Numbered from the stretch's first letter, positions 49,971 through 60,420 are shown. The stretch: 64,000 nt of DNA from Streptomyces sp. VRA16 Mangrove soil (GCF_017377775.1 NZ_JAFVLN010000014.1:186001-250000); one strand, 5' to 3'. Notes: a model not told the origin generated them from the sequence alone. Translations and numbers: made by a program.

Positions 49971-50822
49971 TCAGCCGACCTCGGGGTCGCCCTTGGTGTA
50001 CGAGAGCCGCTCCACCTGGCCCGGCTGGAACTCGTCCTGGATCTTCTTGCCGTTGACGAACAGCTGGACGGCACCGGCGTCACCGAGCACCACGTCGATC
50101 TTCTGGTTGTCCTGGAAGGTCTTCGACTGACCCTGTTCGAGCACGCCGTCGAACAGGAGCCGTCCGTTGTGGTCCTTCGCTGAGATCCAGCTGCGCCCGT
50201 CCGCCGCGTTGATCTTGACGGTGACCTTGTCGCGCGGCGCGGCCGCGATCGCGCTGTCCGAGGGGTTCGGCTTGGGGTCGGCGGGCTTCTTGGTGCTGGG
50301 CTTGGGCTTGGGGCTGGTGGGCTTGACGGTGCTGGGCGTCGAACCCTCGGCGGCCTGCTGCTTGTCGCCGCTGTCCCCACCGTTGACCACGGTGTAGCCC
50401 ACGAAGGCGATGACCGCGACGATCGCCGCGACCATGGCGGCCGTCCAATTGGGCCGGCGCGGCTCGGAGCGGATGCGCTCGGCCTCGAAGAGCGGGGTCG
50501 CCGGCGTCGGCGCGGGCCGCCCGCCGTGCTCGGCGCCGTACTGCGCGAGCAGCGGCTCCGGGTCGATCCCCACGGCACGCGCGAGCGTGCGGATGTGGCC
50601 ACGCGCGTACACGTCGCCGCCACAGCGCGAGAAGTCGTCCTGTTCGATCGCGTGCACGATCGGGATGCGCACCCGGGTCGACTGGCTGATCTCGTCGACG
50701 GTGAGACCCGCGTCGATACGTGCCTGCTGAAGGACACGTCCGATCGACGGCCGGTTGTCGTCCGCGTGCGGGATGCGGTCTTCCGAAGGGCGGTCGTCTT
50801 CAGGGGAGTTGCCGATGGACAC
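49971..50822 (-). CDS. RodZ-like membrane protein with helix-turn-helix
   Basis: 283 aa from GTG at 50822 (AAAGG seven bases upstream). N-terminal HTH_25 (GRVLQQARIDAGLTVDEISQ then TRVRIPIVHAIEQDDF), one membrane segment (AAMVAAIVAVIAFVGYTVV), a Lys/Pro/Ser-rich linker of about 60 residues, and an extracytoplasmic DUF4115-like domain (WISAKDHNGRLLFDGVLEQG). This is the RodZ architecture, linking MreB to the wall. Located between rimO and ftsK. Confidence 0.9.
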   Translation of the reverse strand: MSIGNSPEDDRPSEDRIPHADDNRPSIGRVLQQARIDAGLTVDEISQSTRVRIPIVHAIEQDDFSRCGGDVYARGHIRTLARAVGIDPEPLLAQYGAEHGGRPAPTPATPLFEAERIRSEPRRPNWTAAMVAAIVAVIAFVGYTVVNGGDSGDKQQAAEGSTPSTVKPTSPKPKPSTKKPADPKPNPSDSAIAAAPRDKVTVKINAADGRSWISAKDHNGRLLFDGVLEQGQSKTFQDNQKIDVVLGDAGAVQLFVNGKKIQDEFQPGQVERLSYTKGDPEVG

Positions 50823-51049
50823 GGGGGCGCCTTTCGAGCGTGTAGCCACCTGCTGGAGGTTCAGTCTAGGGGGGGTACGAAAGGGTGGGGCAACCGGGCG
50901 GTCGGACTTTGTACGCCATCAGAGCCACCGGCATGACCCGAGGTCCCGATGGTGCACAGGGTGTCGTCCCTCCCCCATCAACTTGACGTACTCGAAAGGG
51001 AAACGGTTGCCCCGCAGGCCCTTCCGAGTGACATCGAAATCGAATCGTT

Positions 51050-53818
51050 CTACGGCTGAGCCTCCCCGCGGATCACCGCGAGCACTCCATCGAGTTCGTC
51101 CGGCTTCACCAGCACGTCCCGCGCCTTCGACCCCTCGCTCGGCCCGACGATGTTCCGCGACTCCATGAGATCCATCAGGCGCCCCGCCTTGGCGAAGCCC
51201 ACGCGCAGCTTGCGCTGGAGCATGGACGTGGACCCGAACTGGGTCGAGACGACCAGCTCGGCCGCCGCGCACAGCAGCTCCAGGTCGTCGCCGATGTCCT
51301 CGTCGATCTCCTTCTTCTGCTTGGTCCCGACGGTGACGTCCTCCCGGAAGACGGGCGCCATCTGGTCCTTGCAGTGCTGCACGACGGCGTGGATCTCGTC
51401 CTCGGTGACGAAGGCGCCCTGCATTCGGGTGGGCTTGTTCGCGCCCATGGGCAGGAACAGGCCGTCGCCCTTGCCGATGAGCTTCTCGGCGCCCGGCTGG
51501 TCGAGGATGACGCGGCTGTCGGCGAGCGAGGAGGTGGCGAAGGCGAGTCGCGAGGGCACGTTGGCCTTGATGAGACCGGTGACGACGTCGACCGAGGGTC
51601 GCTGGGTGGCGAGCACCAGGTGGATACCGGCCGCACGCGCGAGCTGCGTGATGCGGACGATGGAGTCCTCCACGTCCCGCGGGGCGACCATCATCAGGTC
51701 GGCGAGCTCGTCGACGATGACCAGCAGGTACGGGTACGGCTTCAGCTCCCGCTCGCTGCCCTCGGGCGTTTTGAGCTTGCCGTCCTTGATCGCCTGGTTG
51801 AAGTCGTCGATGTGCCGGTAGCCGAAGGCCGCGAGGTCGTCGTAGCGCAGGTCCATCTCGCGCACGACCCACTGGAGCGCCTCGGCGGCCCGCTTCGGGT
51901 TGGTGATGATCGGCGTGATGAGGTGCGGGATCCCCTCGTACGCCGTCAGCTCCACGCGCTTGGGGTCGACGAGGACCATCCGCACGTCCTCGGGGGTCGC
52001 TCGCACCATGATCGACGTGATCAGGCAGTTGATGCAGGACGACTTGCCGGATCCGGTGGCACCGGCGACCAGGATGTGCGGCATCTTCGCCATGTTCGCC
52101 ATGACGTAGCCGCCCTCGACGTCCTTGCCGAGCGCGACCAGCATCGGATGGTCGTCCTCGGCCGCGTCCGCCAGGCGCAGCACGTCGCCGACGTTGACCA
52201 TCTCGCGGTCGGTGTTCGGGATCTCGATGCCGACGGCGGACTTGCCGGGGATCGGGCTGATGATCCGCACGTCCGGCGAGGCGACGGCGTACGCGATGTT
52301 CTTGGCCAGGGCGGTGATCTTCTCGACCTTCACGGCGGGCCCGAGCTCGACCTCGTACCGCGTGACCGTCGGACCGCGCGTGAAGCCGGTGACGGCCGCG
52401 TCGACCTTGAACTCGGTGAAGACGTTCGAGAGCGAGTCGACGACCAGGTCGTTCGCGGCGCTGCGCGACTTTCCGGGCCCGCCCCGGGTGAGCAGGTCCA
52501 GCGACGGCAGGGCGTACGTGATGTCGCCGGCGAGCTGCAGCTGCTCGGCCCGCGGCGGCAGGTCCCGGGTGTCGTCGGGCGCGGACTTGGTCAGGTCGGG
52601 CACGGCGAGCCGGGAAGGCGTCGCCTCCGGCTCCGCGGGGGCCTGCCCGGGCTTCTTGGCGCGCGCGGTCGGCACGGGCGCCGTGCGCTCCGGCGCGGAG
52701 ACCTCCCCGGAGCGCTCCCCCGTGCGTTCCCCGCCGACGCCCTGCGTGAGGTCGGCGACGAGCGGCGACGGCGGCATGCCGTGCAGCACGGCACCGTCGA
52801 GCGCCGCAGCAGCGGCGGCGGCCACGTCGACGGCGTCCATGGGCCGGTCCATGGCGGGCTGCACCGGCGTGCGCCGGGGCCTGCGCCGCTTGGAGAGGGC
52901 GTCCTCCTCTATGCGATCCGGGTCGTACGCCTCCGCGGCCTCCTGGGACGTCGCACGCCGCCTCGCGCGCGCGGGCGCGGCCTCCCGCCACTCGTCGTCG
53001 TACTCCCCGTCCACGGCCTCCTCGGCGACCGTGTCGTCGTGCACGATGCCGAGGCGCACGCCGAGCAGCCGCAGCCGCTGCGGGATCGCGTTGACGGGCG
53101 TCGCGGTGACCACGAGCAGGCCGAAGACGGTGAGCAGGACGAGCATCGGCACCGCGAGCACCTGGGTCATGGTGAAGCTCAGCGGTGTCGCGGCGGCCCA
53201 GCCGATCAGGCCGCCCGCGTCTCTTATGGCCTGCATGCCGTCGCCGCGCGCGGGCGAGCCGCACGCGATGTGGACCTGGCCGAGCACGCCGACGACGAGC
53301 GCGGACAGACCGATGACGATCCGGCCGTTCGCCTCGGGCTTCTCCGGGTGCAGGATCAGGCGCACGGCGATGAAGCCGAGCAGCAGCGGCACCAGCAGAT
53401 CGAGCCGGCCGAACGCGCCGGTCACCAGCATCTCGACGAGATCACCGACCGGGCCGCGCAGATTGGACCAGGTGCCGGCGGCGCAGATCAGCGCGACGCC
53501 GAGCAGCAGCAGCGCGAGGCCGTCCTTGCGATGCGCCGGGTCGAGCCCCTTCGCGCCCCGCCCTATGCCGCGGAACATCGCTCCGACGCTGTGCGCGACC
53601 CCAAGCCACAGGGCGCGTACGAGCCGGTACAGACCGCCGGTGGGATTGGGTGCCGGCTTGGGCGGAGCCTTCTTGGCCACCGCCCTCTTGGCGGGTGCCT
53701 TCTTCGCCGCGGTCTTCTTGGCGGGCGCTTTTTTCGCAGGGGCCTTCTTCGCCGGAGCCTTGGTCGGCGCGGCCGCCTTCTTCGCGGGCGTCTTCTTGGC
53801 TGCGGGACGTGAGGCCAT
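51050..53818 (-). CDS. ftsK: DNA translocase FtsK
   Basis: 922 aa. N-terminal 45 residues are a Lys/Ala/Pro-rich tract of AKKAP-like repeats, followed by four membrane segments (about 60-225), an Arg/Ala/Pro linker, and the motor with Walker A ATGSGKSSCIN and LVDPKRVELTAYEG. The C-terminal winged-helix gamma domain (LLCAAAELVVSTQFGSTSML, then LRVGFAKAGRLMDLME) recognises oriented DNA sequences. TAACCT at 53826-53831 suggests a leaderless start at 53818. Moves chromosomes across sporulation septa. Confidence 0.96.
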   Translation of the reverse strand: MASRPAAKKTPAKKAAAPTKAPAKKAPAKKAPAKKTAAKKAPAKRAVAKKAPPKPAPNPTGGLYRLVRALWLGVAHSVGAMFRGIGRGAKGLDPAHRKDGLALLLLGVALICAAGTWSNLRGPVGDLVEMLVTGAFGRLDLLVPLLLGFIAVRLILHPEKPEANGRIVIGLSALVVGVLGQVHIACGSPARGDGMQAIRDAGGLIGWAAATPLSFTMTQVLAVPMLVLLTVFGLLVVTATPVNAIPQRLRLLGVRLGIVHDDTVAEEAVDGEYDDEWREAAPARARRRATSQEAAEAYDPDRIEEDALSKRRRPRRTPVQPAMDRPMDAVDVAAAAAAALDGAVLHGMPPSPLVADLTQGVGGERTGERSGEVSAPERTAPVPTARAKKPGQAPAEPEATPSRLAVPDLTKSAPDDTRDLPPRAEQLQLAGDITYALPSLDLLTRGGPGKSRSAANDLVVDSLSNVFTEFKVDAAVTGFTRGPTVTRYEVELGPAVKVEKITALAKNIAYAVASPDVRIISPIPGKSAVGIEIPNTDREMVNVGDVLRLADAAEDDHPMLVALGKDVEGGYVMANMAKMPHILVAGATGSGKSSCINCLITSIMVRATPEDVRMVLVDPKRVELTAYEGIPHLITPIITNPKRAAEALQWVVREMDLRYDDLAAFGYRHIDDFNQAIKDGKLKTPEGSERELKPYPYLLVIVDELADLMMVAPRDVEDSIVRITQLARAAGIHLVLATQRPSVDVVTGLIKANVPSRLAFATSSLADSRVILDQPGAEKLIGKGDGLFLPMGANKPTRMQGAFVTEDEIHAVVQHCKDQMAPVFREDVTVGTKQKKEIDEDIGDDLELLCAAAELVVSTQFGSTSMLQRKLRVGFAKAGRLMDLMESRNIVGPSEGSKARDVLVKPDELDGVLAVIRGEAQP

Positions 53819-53966
53819 AGGTGTGAGGTTACCGGGGGAGGCCACCAGGGACACGTGTGCCCACGGCTTCACCCGTTTGTGTCGCGAACTGACACGCTGT
53901 GAAGTGACGCGCCCTCAAAGCCCGGTCTGCGGCCGGTGCGTGCCCGGTCCGCGCCCGGTCTGCGGC

Positions 53967-54647
53967 TCAGTTCTGCGACGGGAGGGACGGCGCGCCGCTG
54001 CCCGTGCCGGGCTCCAGGGCGTCAAGCGCCCTGCGCAGCCCGGTGAGTTTGCGCTCCAGGTGGGCGGCCGTGGCCACCGCCGCCGCGTCCGCCGACTCGT
54101 CGTCGAGCTGCTTGGACAGCGCCTCGGCCTGCTCCTCGACCGCCGCGAGCCGTGCCGACAGCTCGGCGAGCAGCCCCGCGGGCTCCTTCGTGTCACCGGC
54201 GCTCTTGCCGCCGCCCTCCAGCTGGAGCCGCAGCAGAGCCGCCTGCTCCCGGAGTTGGCAGTTCTTCATGTACAGCTCGACGAAGACCGAGACCTTCGCG
54301 CGCAGCACCCACGGGTCGAACGGCTTGGAGATGTAGTCCACCGCGCCCGCCGCATACCCGCGGAAGGTGTGGTGCGGCCCGTGGTTGATCGCCGTGAGGA
54401 AGATGATCGGGATGTCCCGTGTCCGCTCCCGGCGCTTGATGTGCGCCGCGGTTTCGAAACCGTCCATTCCCGGCATCTGGACGTCCAGCAGAATGACCGC
54501 GAAGTCGTCCGTGAGCAACGCCTTGAGCGCTTCCTCCCCGGACGATGCCCGCACCAGCGTCTGATCGAGCGCGGAGAGGATGGCCTCCAGCGCCAGCAGA
54601 TTCTCCGGCCGGTCATCGACCAGGAGGATCTTGGCCTTCTGCACCAT
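53967..54647 (-). CDS. osaB: Osmoadaptation response regulator OsaB
   Basis: 226 aa. Receiver with LVDDRPENLLALEAIL, phospho-acceptor Asp in VILLDVQMPGMDGFE, Thr in FLTAIN and Lys in YISKPFDP; the C-terminal 90 residues are an Ala/Glu/Leu-rich coiled coil and there is no DNA-binding domain. AGGAGGGC precedes the ATG. Gene order osaA-osaB divergent from osaC matches the S. coelicolor osa locus, where OsaB is needed for development under osmotic stress and its output is through protein partners. Longer in-frame reading to 54884 is unsupported. Confidence 0.9.
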   Translation of the reverse strand: MVQKAKILLVDDRPENLLALEAILSALDQTLVRASSGEEALKALLTDDFAVILLDVQMPGMDGFETAAHIKRRERTRDIPIIFLTAINHGPHHTFRGYAAGAVDYISKPFDPWVLRAKVSVFVELYMKNCQLREQAALLRLQLEGGGKSAGDTKEPAGLLAELSARLAAVEEQAEALSKQLDDESADAAAVATAAHLERKLTGLRRALDALEPGTGSGAPSLPSQN

Positions 54648-54921
54648 GGCCCGCCCTCCTCGCCCCGGCATGGGGCCGCCCCTGTCCGCAGGACTCGGGG
54701 AGGCTCCTGTCGCCGCCCCGGGGAACGACTCCCTTGCGCCGCCCGTCCTTGTGCCGGTCATGGTAGCCGCACCCCGCCTGTCGCCACACCCTGTCACCGC
54801 GATGTCACTGTGCACGTAGCAGAAACGTAGCGGGAGACCAGAAGGTTCCCCGAATACCGCACTTCTACACGGCCTCGGCCACACTCAGTCAGCAACTCCG
54901 CGTGAATATTCCGGTTTCCGG

Positions 54922-57900
54922 TCACTCACCGCGCATCCACTGCTCCATCACAGAGAGCAAATGATCCGGATCGACCGGCTTCGTGACGTAGTCGGACGCA
55001 CCGGACTCGATGGCCTTCTCCCGGTCGCCCTTCATCGCCTTCGCGGTGAGCGCGATGATCGGCAGCCCGGCGAACTGCGGCATCCTGCGGATCGCCGTCG
55101 TCGTCGCGTAGCCGTCCATCTCCGGCATCATGATGTCCATCAGCACCACGGTCACGTCGTCGTGCTGTTCGAGGACCTCGATGCCCTCACGCCCGTTCTC
55201 GGCGTACAGGACCGACAGGCCGTGCTGCTCCAGGACGCTGGTCAGCGCGAAGACGTTGCGGATGTCGTCGTCGACGATGAGGACCTTCTCGCCGCCGAAC
55301 TGGAACGCGCGCCGCACCTTCGGTGCGGCCGTCTCCTCCGCCGGGCGCTCCCAGGGCTCCTGGGCGCGCCCGGGCTGCCCCGGCAGGGCCGCTCGCGACT
55401 CGGGGGCCGCGGCCGCCTTGCGACGCCGCCTGAAGAGGGCGGCGGCACCGTTCTGCGTCTCCTGGTACGACTTCACCTCCGCCGGGGTCTCCACCTCGGC
55501 GGCCGGCTCCGGAGCGGCGTCGAGCGCGAGCCGCTCCCCCGGTTCGATGGTCGGCGCGAGCTGCGCGTACCCCTGGGGCGGCAGCTCGCTCGGGTGCAGC
55601 GGCAGGTACAGCGTGAACGTGGAGCCGCGTCCGGGCTCGCTCGCCGCGTGGATCTCGCCGCCCAGCAGACGCGCGATCTCCCGGCTGATGGAGAGCCCGA
55701 GGCCGGTACCGCCGTACTTGCGGCTGGTCGTGCCGTCGGCCTGCTTGAACGCCTCGAAGATGACGCGCATCTTGCTGGCCGCGATCCCGATGCCGGTGTC
55801 GGTCACCGAGAAGGCGATCAGATCGGCGTCCGCCTCCCGCAACGACCCGGCCTCCAGGAGCTGTTCGCGGATCGCGTTCGGTACGTCGTTGCCGGCCGGC
55901 CTGATGACGAGCTCGACGGCGCCGGAGTCGGTGAACTTCACCGCGTTGGAGAGCAGGTTGCGCAGCACCTGGAGGAGGCGCTGCTCGTCGGTGTGCAGCG
56001 TGGTGGGCAGTTCCGGTGAAACCCTTACGGAGAAGTCGAGTTGCTTCTCCGCGGTCAGCGGCCGGAACGTCGCCTCTACGTAGTCGACGAGCTGCACCAG
56101 GGCGATGCGCGTCGGAGAGACGTCCATCTTGCCCGCCTCGACCTTCGACAGATCCAGGATGTCGTTGATCAGCTGGAGCAGGTCGGAACCGGCTCCGTGG
56201 ATCGTCTCGGCGAACTCGACCTGCTTGGGCGTGAGGTTCGCGTCCGCGTTGTCGGCGAGCAACTTGGCAAGAATGAGCAGCGAGTTGAGCGGCGTCCGCA
56301 GTTCGTGCGACATGTTGGCGAGGAACTCGCTCTTGTAGCGCATCGAGACGGCGAGCTGCTCGGCGCGCTCCTCCAGGACCTGCCGCGCCTCTTCGATCTC
56401 GGTGTTCTTCACCTCGATGTCACGGTTCTGCTGGGCGAGCAGTTCGGCCTTCTCCTCCAGCTCGGCGTTGGACGCCTGGAGGGCCTTCTGCCGGTTCTCC
56501 AACTCGGCGGAGCGCTCACGCAGTTGCTCGGTCAGCTCCTGCGACTGCTTGAGGAGCACTTCGGTCTTCGAGTTCACCGAGATGGTGTTGACGCTCGTGG
56601 CGATCATCTCGGCGATCTGGTTGAGGAAGTCCTTCTGGATCTGCGCGAACGGCGTGAAGGACGCCAGCTCGATCACGCCGAGCACCGTGCCCTCGAAGAG
56701 CACCGGGATCACGATGACCTGCGCCGGCGGCGCCTCCCCGAGCCCGGAGGCGATCTTCAGGTAGCCGCTGGGCGCGTTGTCCACGATGATCGTGCGCTTC
56801 TCCTGGGCGGCCGTCCCGATGAGCGTCTCGCCGGGCCTGAACGACGTCGGCATGGACCCCATCGAGTAGCCGTAGCTGCCGAGCATGCGCAGTTCGTACG
56901 CGTCCTCGTCCGCGCTCGCCGTGTCGGCGCCGTCCTCCAGGGGCATCGCCAGGAAGAACGCGCCGTGCTGCGCGGAGACCACCGGCGTCAGTTCGCTCAT
57001 GATGAGCGAGGCGACGTCGTCGAGGTCGCGCCGGCCCTGCAGCAGACCGGAGATGCGCGCCAGGTTGCCCTTGAGCCAGTCCTGCTCCTCGTTGGCGATC
57101 GTGGTGTCGCGCAGGTTCGAGATCATCTTGTTGATGTTGTCCTGGAGGACCTGGATCTCGCCCGCCGCGTCGACGTCGATCTTGAGGTTGAGGTCGCCGC
57201 GGGTCACCGCGGTGGCGACGGCCGCGATGGCTCGCACCTGACGGGTCAGGTTCCCGGCCATCTCGTTCACGGACTCGGTGAGGTCGCGCCAGGTGCCGTC
57301 GACGTCACGCACGCGTGCCTGGCCGCCCAGCTGGCCCTCCGTGCCCACCTCGCGGGCGACCCGGGTGACCTGCTCGGCGAACGACGAGAGCTGGTCGACC
57401 ATCGTGTTGATGGTGGTCTTGAGCTCCAGGATCTCGCCGCGCGCGTCGATGTCGATCTTCTTGGTCAGGTCGCCCTTGGCGATGGCCGTCGTGACCATCG
57501 CGATGTTGCGCACCTGGCCGGTGAGGTTCGAGGCCATGCCGTTCACGGACTCGGTGAGGTCCTTCCACGTACCGGAGACGCCCGGTACGCGGGCCTGCCC
57601 GCCGAGGATGCCGTCGGTGCCCACCTCGCGGGCCACCTTGGTGACCTGGTCGGCGAACGAACTCAGCGTCTTCACCATCGTGTTGAACGTGTCGGCGAGC
57701 TGTGCGACCTCGCCGCGCGCCTCGATGGTGACCGTACGGGTCAGGTCTCCGTTGGCCACCGCGTTGGCGACCTGGGAGATGTTGCGCACCTGCATGGTCA
57801 GGTTGTTGGCCATCAGGTTCACGTTGTCGCTCAGGTCCTTCCAGATGCCCGTGACACCCGGAACCCTTGCCTGGCCGCCCAGTTGACCTTCGGTGCCCAC

Positions 57901-60420
57901 CTCGCGGGCGACCCGGGTGACCTGCTCGGCGAACGACGACAGCTGGTCGACCATCGTGTTGACGGTGGTGACGAGTTCGAGGATCTCGCCCTTCGCGTCG
58001 ACGGTGATCTTCTTCGAGAGGTCGCCCTTCGCCACGGCCGTGGTGACCTCGGCGATGTTGCGCACCTGAAGGGTGAGGTTGTTGGCCATGCCGTTCACGG
58101 ACTGCGTCAGGTCCTTCCAGGTACCCGACACACCCTGCACCTCGGCCTGCCCGCCGAGGATGCCGTCCGTACCCACCTCACGGGCCACCCGCGTGACCTG
58201 CTCGGCGAAGGCCGAGAGCTGGTCCACCATCGTGTTGAGGGTGTTCTTCAGCTCCAGGATCTCGCCGCGCGCATCGACGTCGATCTTCTGCGAGAGGTCA
58301 CCGCGGGCCACCGCGGTCGCGACCTGCGCGATGTTGCGCACCTGGGCCGTGAGGTTCCCGGCCATGCCGTTCACGGAGTCCGTCAGGTCGCGCCACACAC
58401 CGGCGACGCCGGGCACCTGCGCCTGCCCGCCCAGGCGCCCCTCGGTGCCCACTTCGCGGGCCACCCTGGTCACCTGGTCGGCGAAGGCGGAGAGCTGGTC
58501 GACCATCGTATTGATGGTGTTCTTCAGCTCCAGGATCTCGCCGCGCGCATCGACGTCGATCTTCTGCGAGAGGTCACCGCGCGCCACAGCTGTAGTGACC
58601 TGGGCGATCTGCCGCACCTGTGAAGTCAGGTTTCCGGCCATGAAGTTGACGGAGTCGGTGAGCTCCTTCCACGTACCGCTCACACCGTCCACACGGGCCT
58701 GACCGCCGAGACGGCCCTCCGTGCCCACGTCGCGCGCCATACGGGTCACCTGGTCGGCGAAGCTCGACAGCTGGTCCACCATCGTGTTCACGGTGTTCTT
58801 CAGCTGGAGCATCTCGCCGGACACGTCGACGGTGACCTTCTGCGACAGGTCGCCGTTCGCCACCGCCGTCGTCACCTGGGCGATGTTGCGCACCTGTCCG
58901 GTGAGGTTGCGGAAAGCCGTGTTCACAGAGTCGGTGAGGTCCTTCCAGGTACCGGCGGCCCCCACCACCAGCGCCTGACCACCCAGCTCACCCTCGACAC
59001 CGATCTCCCGCGCCACACGCGTGACCTCGGAACCGAAGGCGGAGAGCTGGTCGACCATCGTGTTGACGGTGTTCTTCAGCTCCAACATCTCACCGGCGAC
59101 ATCGACGGTGACCTTCTGGGAGAGGTCGCCGTTCGCCACGGCCGTGGTGACGGTCGCGATGTCGCGCACCTGGGTCGTCAGGTTCCTGAAGACCGTGTTG
59201 ACGGAGTCGGTGAGGTCCTTCCAGGTGCCCGCGGCGCCCGGCACGTTCGCCTGGCCGCCGAGCTGTCCCTCGGCCCCGACCTCGTTGGCCACACGCGTGA
59301 CCTCGTCCGCGAACGTGCGCAGCGTCTCGGTCATCTGGTTGATGGTCTCGGCGAGCTGGGCGACCTCGCCGCGCGCGGACACCGTCACCTTCTGGGACAG
59401 GTCACCGTTGGCCACCGCCGTGGTGACCTGGGCGATCCCGCGCACCTGGGCCGTCAGGTTGCCGGCCATCAGGTTCACCGAATCGGTGAGGTCCTTCCAC
59501 ACTCCGGCCACACCGGGCACCTGCGCCTGCCCGCCGAGCTCGCCCTCGGTGCCGACCTCCCGGGCCACCCGCGTGACCTCGGAGGAGAACGACGACAGCT
59601 GGTCCACCATCGTGTTCACGGTGTTCTTCAACTCGAGCATCTCGCCCGCGACGTGAACCGTGACCTTCCGGGACAAGTCCCCCTTGGCCACCGCGGTGGT
59701 GACGAGAGCAATGTCACGCACTTGCGCGGTGAGCCGGTACGCCATCGTGTTGACGGAATCCGTCAGGTCTTTCCAGGAACCGGACATTCCGCGTACGCGC
59801 GCCTGCCCGCCGAGCTTGCCCTCGGTGCCGACCTCGCTGGCCACGCGCGTGACCTCGTCGGTGAACGTGGAGAGCTGGTCGACCAGGTTGTTGACCGTCC
59901 GTCCGACCTTCAGGAACTCCCCGCGCAGCGGATGCCCGGCCCCGTCCGGCACCTGCGAGCGCAGCTCCATGCGCGGCGACAGATCGCCCTCGGCGACCGC
60001 GGTGAGCACCCGGCCGACCTCGGACACCGGGCGTACGAGGTCGTCGACCAGCGCGTTCGACGCGTTGATCGCGGCGGCCCACGAGCCTTCACAGGCGCCC
60101 GTCTCCAGCCGCTCGGTGAGCTTTCCCTCACGTCCGACCATGCGCCGTACGCGCGAGATCTCCCCGGTCAGATGCAGGTTCCGGTCCGCGACTTCGTTGA
60201 AGACGGCCGCGATCTCCGACATCACGCCGTCGCCGTTGACCGTGAGCCGCTTGCGGAAGTTGCCGTCCCGCATGGCGACCAGACCGGCCAACAGCCTGTT
60301 CAAGGCCGCGGTGTCAACCGTCGTCGCCCCACTGCCGTTGCGCGATTTGCGCTGTTTCGTCAGGGACTGTCCGCCTTCTGCGCGCGCCTTCTTGCCCCGC
60401 GTCGCTGCGCCAGACTCCAC
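54922..60420 (-). CDS. osaA: Hybrid histidine kinase OsaA with poly-HAMP array
   Basis: 1832 aa, no membrane segment. From about residue 180 to 1100 it is an array of ten 92-residue HAMP repeats, each with an LGGQA motif (about 203, 295 and on by 92). Then a GAF domain, a Glu/Gln-rich coiled coil, HisKA (SHELRTPLNSLL), HATPase (DNLL-type N-box, GLGLSISREI) and a C-terminal receiver (VLMDIMMPEMDGYA). A repeat-HAMP core of the same period occurs in fungal group III (Nik1/Os-1) osmosensing kinases. GTG at 60420 behind GGGAGGG. Cytoplasmic osmosensor, cognate of OsaB. Confidence 0.92.
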   Translation of the reverse strand: MESGAATRGKKARAEGGQSLTKQRKSRNGSGATTVDTAALNRLLAGLVAMRDGNFRKRLTVNGDGVMSEIAAVFNEVADRNLHLTGEISRVRRMVGREGKLTERLETGACEGSWAAAINASNALVDDLVRPVSEVGRVLTAVAEGDLSPRMELRSQVPDGAGHPLRGEFLKVGRTVNNLVDQLSTFTDEVTRVASEVGTEGKLGGQARVRGMSGSWKDLTDSVNTMAYRLTAQVRDIALVTTAVAKGDLSRKVTVHVAGEMLELKNTVNTMVDQLSSFSSEVTRVAREVGTEGELGGQAQVPGVAGVWKDLTDSVNLMAGNLTAQVRGIAQVTTAVANGDLSQKVTVSARGEVAQLAETINQMTETLRTFADEVTRVANEVGAEGQLGGQANVPGAAGTWKDLTDSVNTVFRNLTTQVRDIATVTTAVANGDLSQKVTVDVAGEMLELKNTVNTMVDQLSAFGSEVTRVAREIGVEGELGGQALVVGAAGTWKDLTDSVNTAFRNLTGQVRNIAQVTTAVANGDLSQKVTVDVSGEMLQLKNTVNTMVDQLSSFADQVTRMARDVGTEGRLGGQARVDGVSGTWKELTDSVNFMAGNLTSQVRQIAQVTTAVARGDLSQKIDVDARGEILELKNTINTMVDQLSAFADQVTRVAREVGTEGRLGGQAQVPGVAGVWRDLTDSVNGMAGNLTAQVRNIAQVATAVARGDLSQKIDVDARGEILELKNTLNTMVDQLSAFAEQVTRVAREVGTDGILGGQAEVQGVSGTWKDLTQSVNGMANNLTLQVRNIAEVTTAVAKGDLSKKITVDAKGEILELVTTVNTMVDQLSSFAEQVTRVAREVGTEGQLGGQARVPGVTGIWKDLSDNVNLMANNLTMQVRNISQVANAVANGDLTRTVTIEARGEVAQLADTFNTMVKTLSSFADQVTKVAREVGTDGILGGQARVPGVSGTWKDLTESVNGMASNLTGQVRNIAMVTTAIAKGDLTKKIDIDARGEILELKTTINTMVDQLSSFAEQVTRVAREVGTEGQLGGQARVRDVDGTWRDLTESVNEMAGNLTRQVRAIAAVATAVTRGDLNLKIDVDAAGEIQVLQDNINKMISNLRDTTIANEEQDWLKGNLARISGLLQGRRDLDDVASLIMSELTPVVSAQHGAFFLAMPLEDGADTASADEDAYELRMLGSYGYSMGSMPTSFRPGETLIGTAAQEKRTIIVDNAPSGYLKIASGLGEAPPAQVIVIPVLFEGTVLGVIELASFTPFAQIQKDFLNQIAEMIATSVNTISVNSKTEVLLKQSQELTEQLRERSAELENRQKALQASNAELEEKAELLAQQNRDIEVKNTEIEEARQVLEERAEQLAVSMRYKSEFLANMSHELRTPLNSLLILAKLLADNADANLTPKQVEFAETIHGAGSDLLQLINDILDLSKVEAGKMDVSPTRIALVQLVDYVEATFRPLTAEKQLDFSVRVSPELPTTLHTDEQRLLQVLRNLLSNAVKFTDSGAVELVIRPAGNDVPNAIREQLLEAGSLREADADLIAFSVTDTGIGIAASKMRVIFEAFKQADGTTSRKYGGTGLGLSISREIARLLGGEIHAASEPGRGSTFTLYLPLHPSELPPQGYAQLAPTIEPGERLALDAAPEPAAEVETPAEVKSYQETQNGAAALFRRRRKAAAAPESRAALPGQPGRAQEPWERPAEETAAPKVRRAFQFGGEKVLIVDDDIRNVFALTSVLEQHGLSVLYAENGREGIEVLEQHDDVTVVLMDIMMPEMDGYATTTAIRRMPQFAGLPIIALTAKAMKGDREKAIESGASDYVTKPVDPDHLLSVMEQWMRGE
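57120..59880. repeat. osaA: Ten tandem 276-bp repeats inside osaA
   Basis: Each 276-bp unit codes for one 92-residue HAMP module; neighbouring units share long near-identical stretches (for example repeated AGCTGGTCGACCATCGTGTT-like blocks). Long in-phase similarity at DNA level favours unequal crossing-over and makes copy number prone to change and to assembly collapse. Confidence 0.85.
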
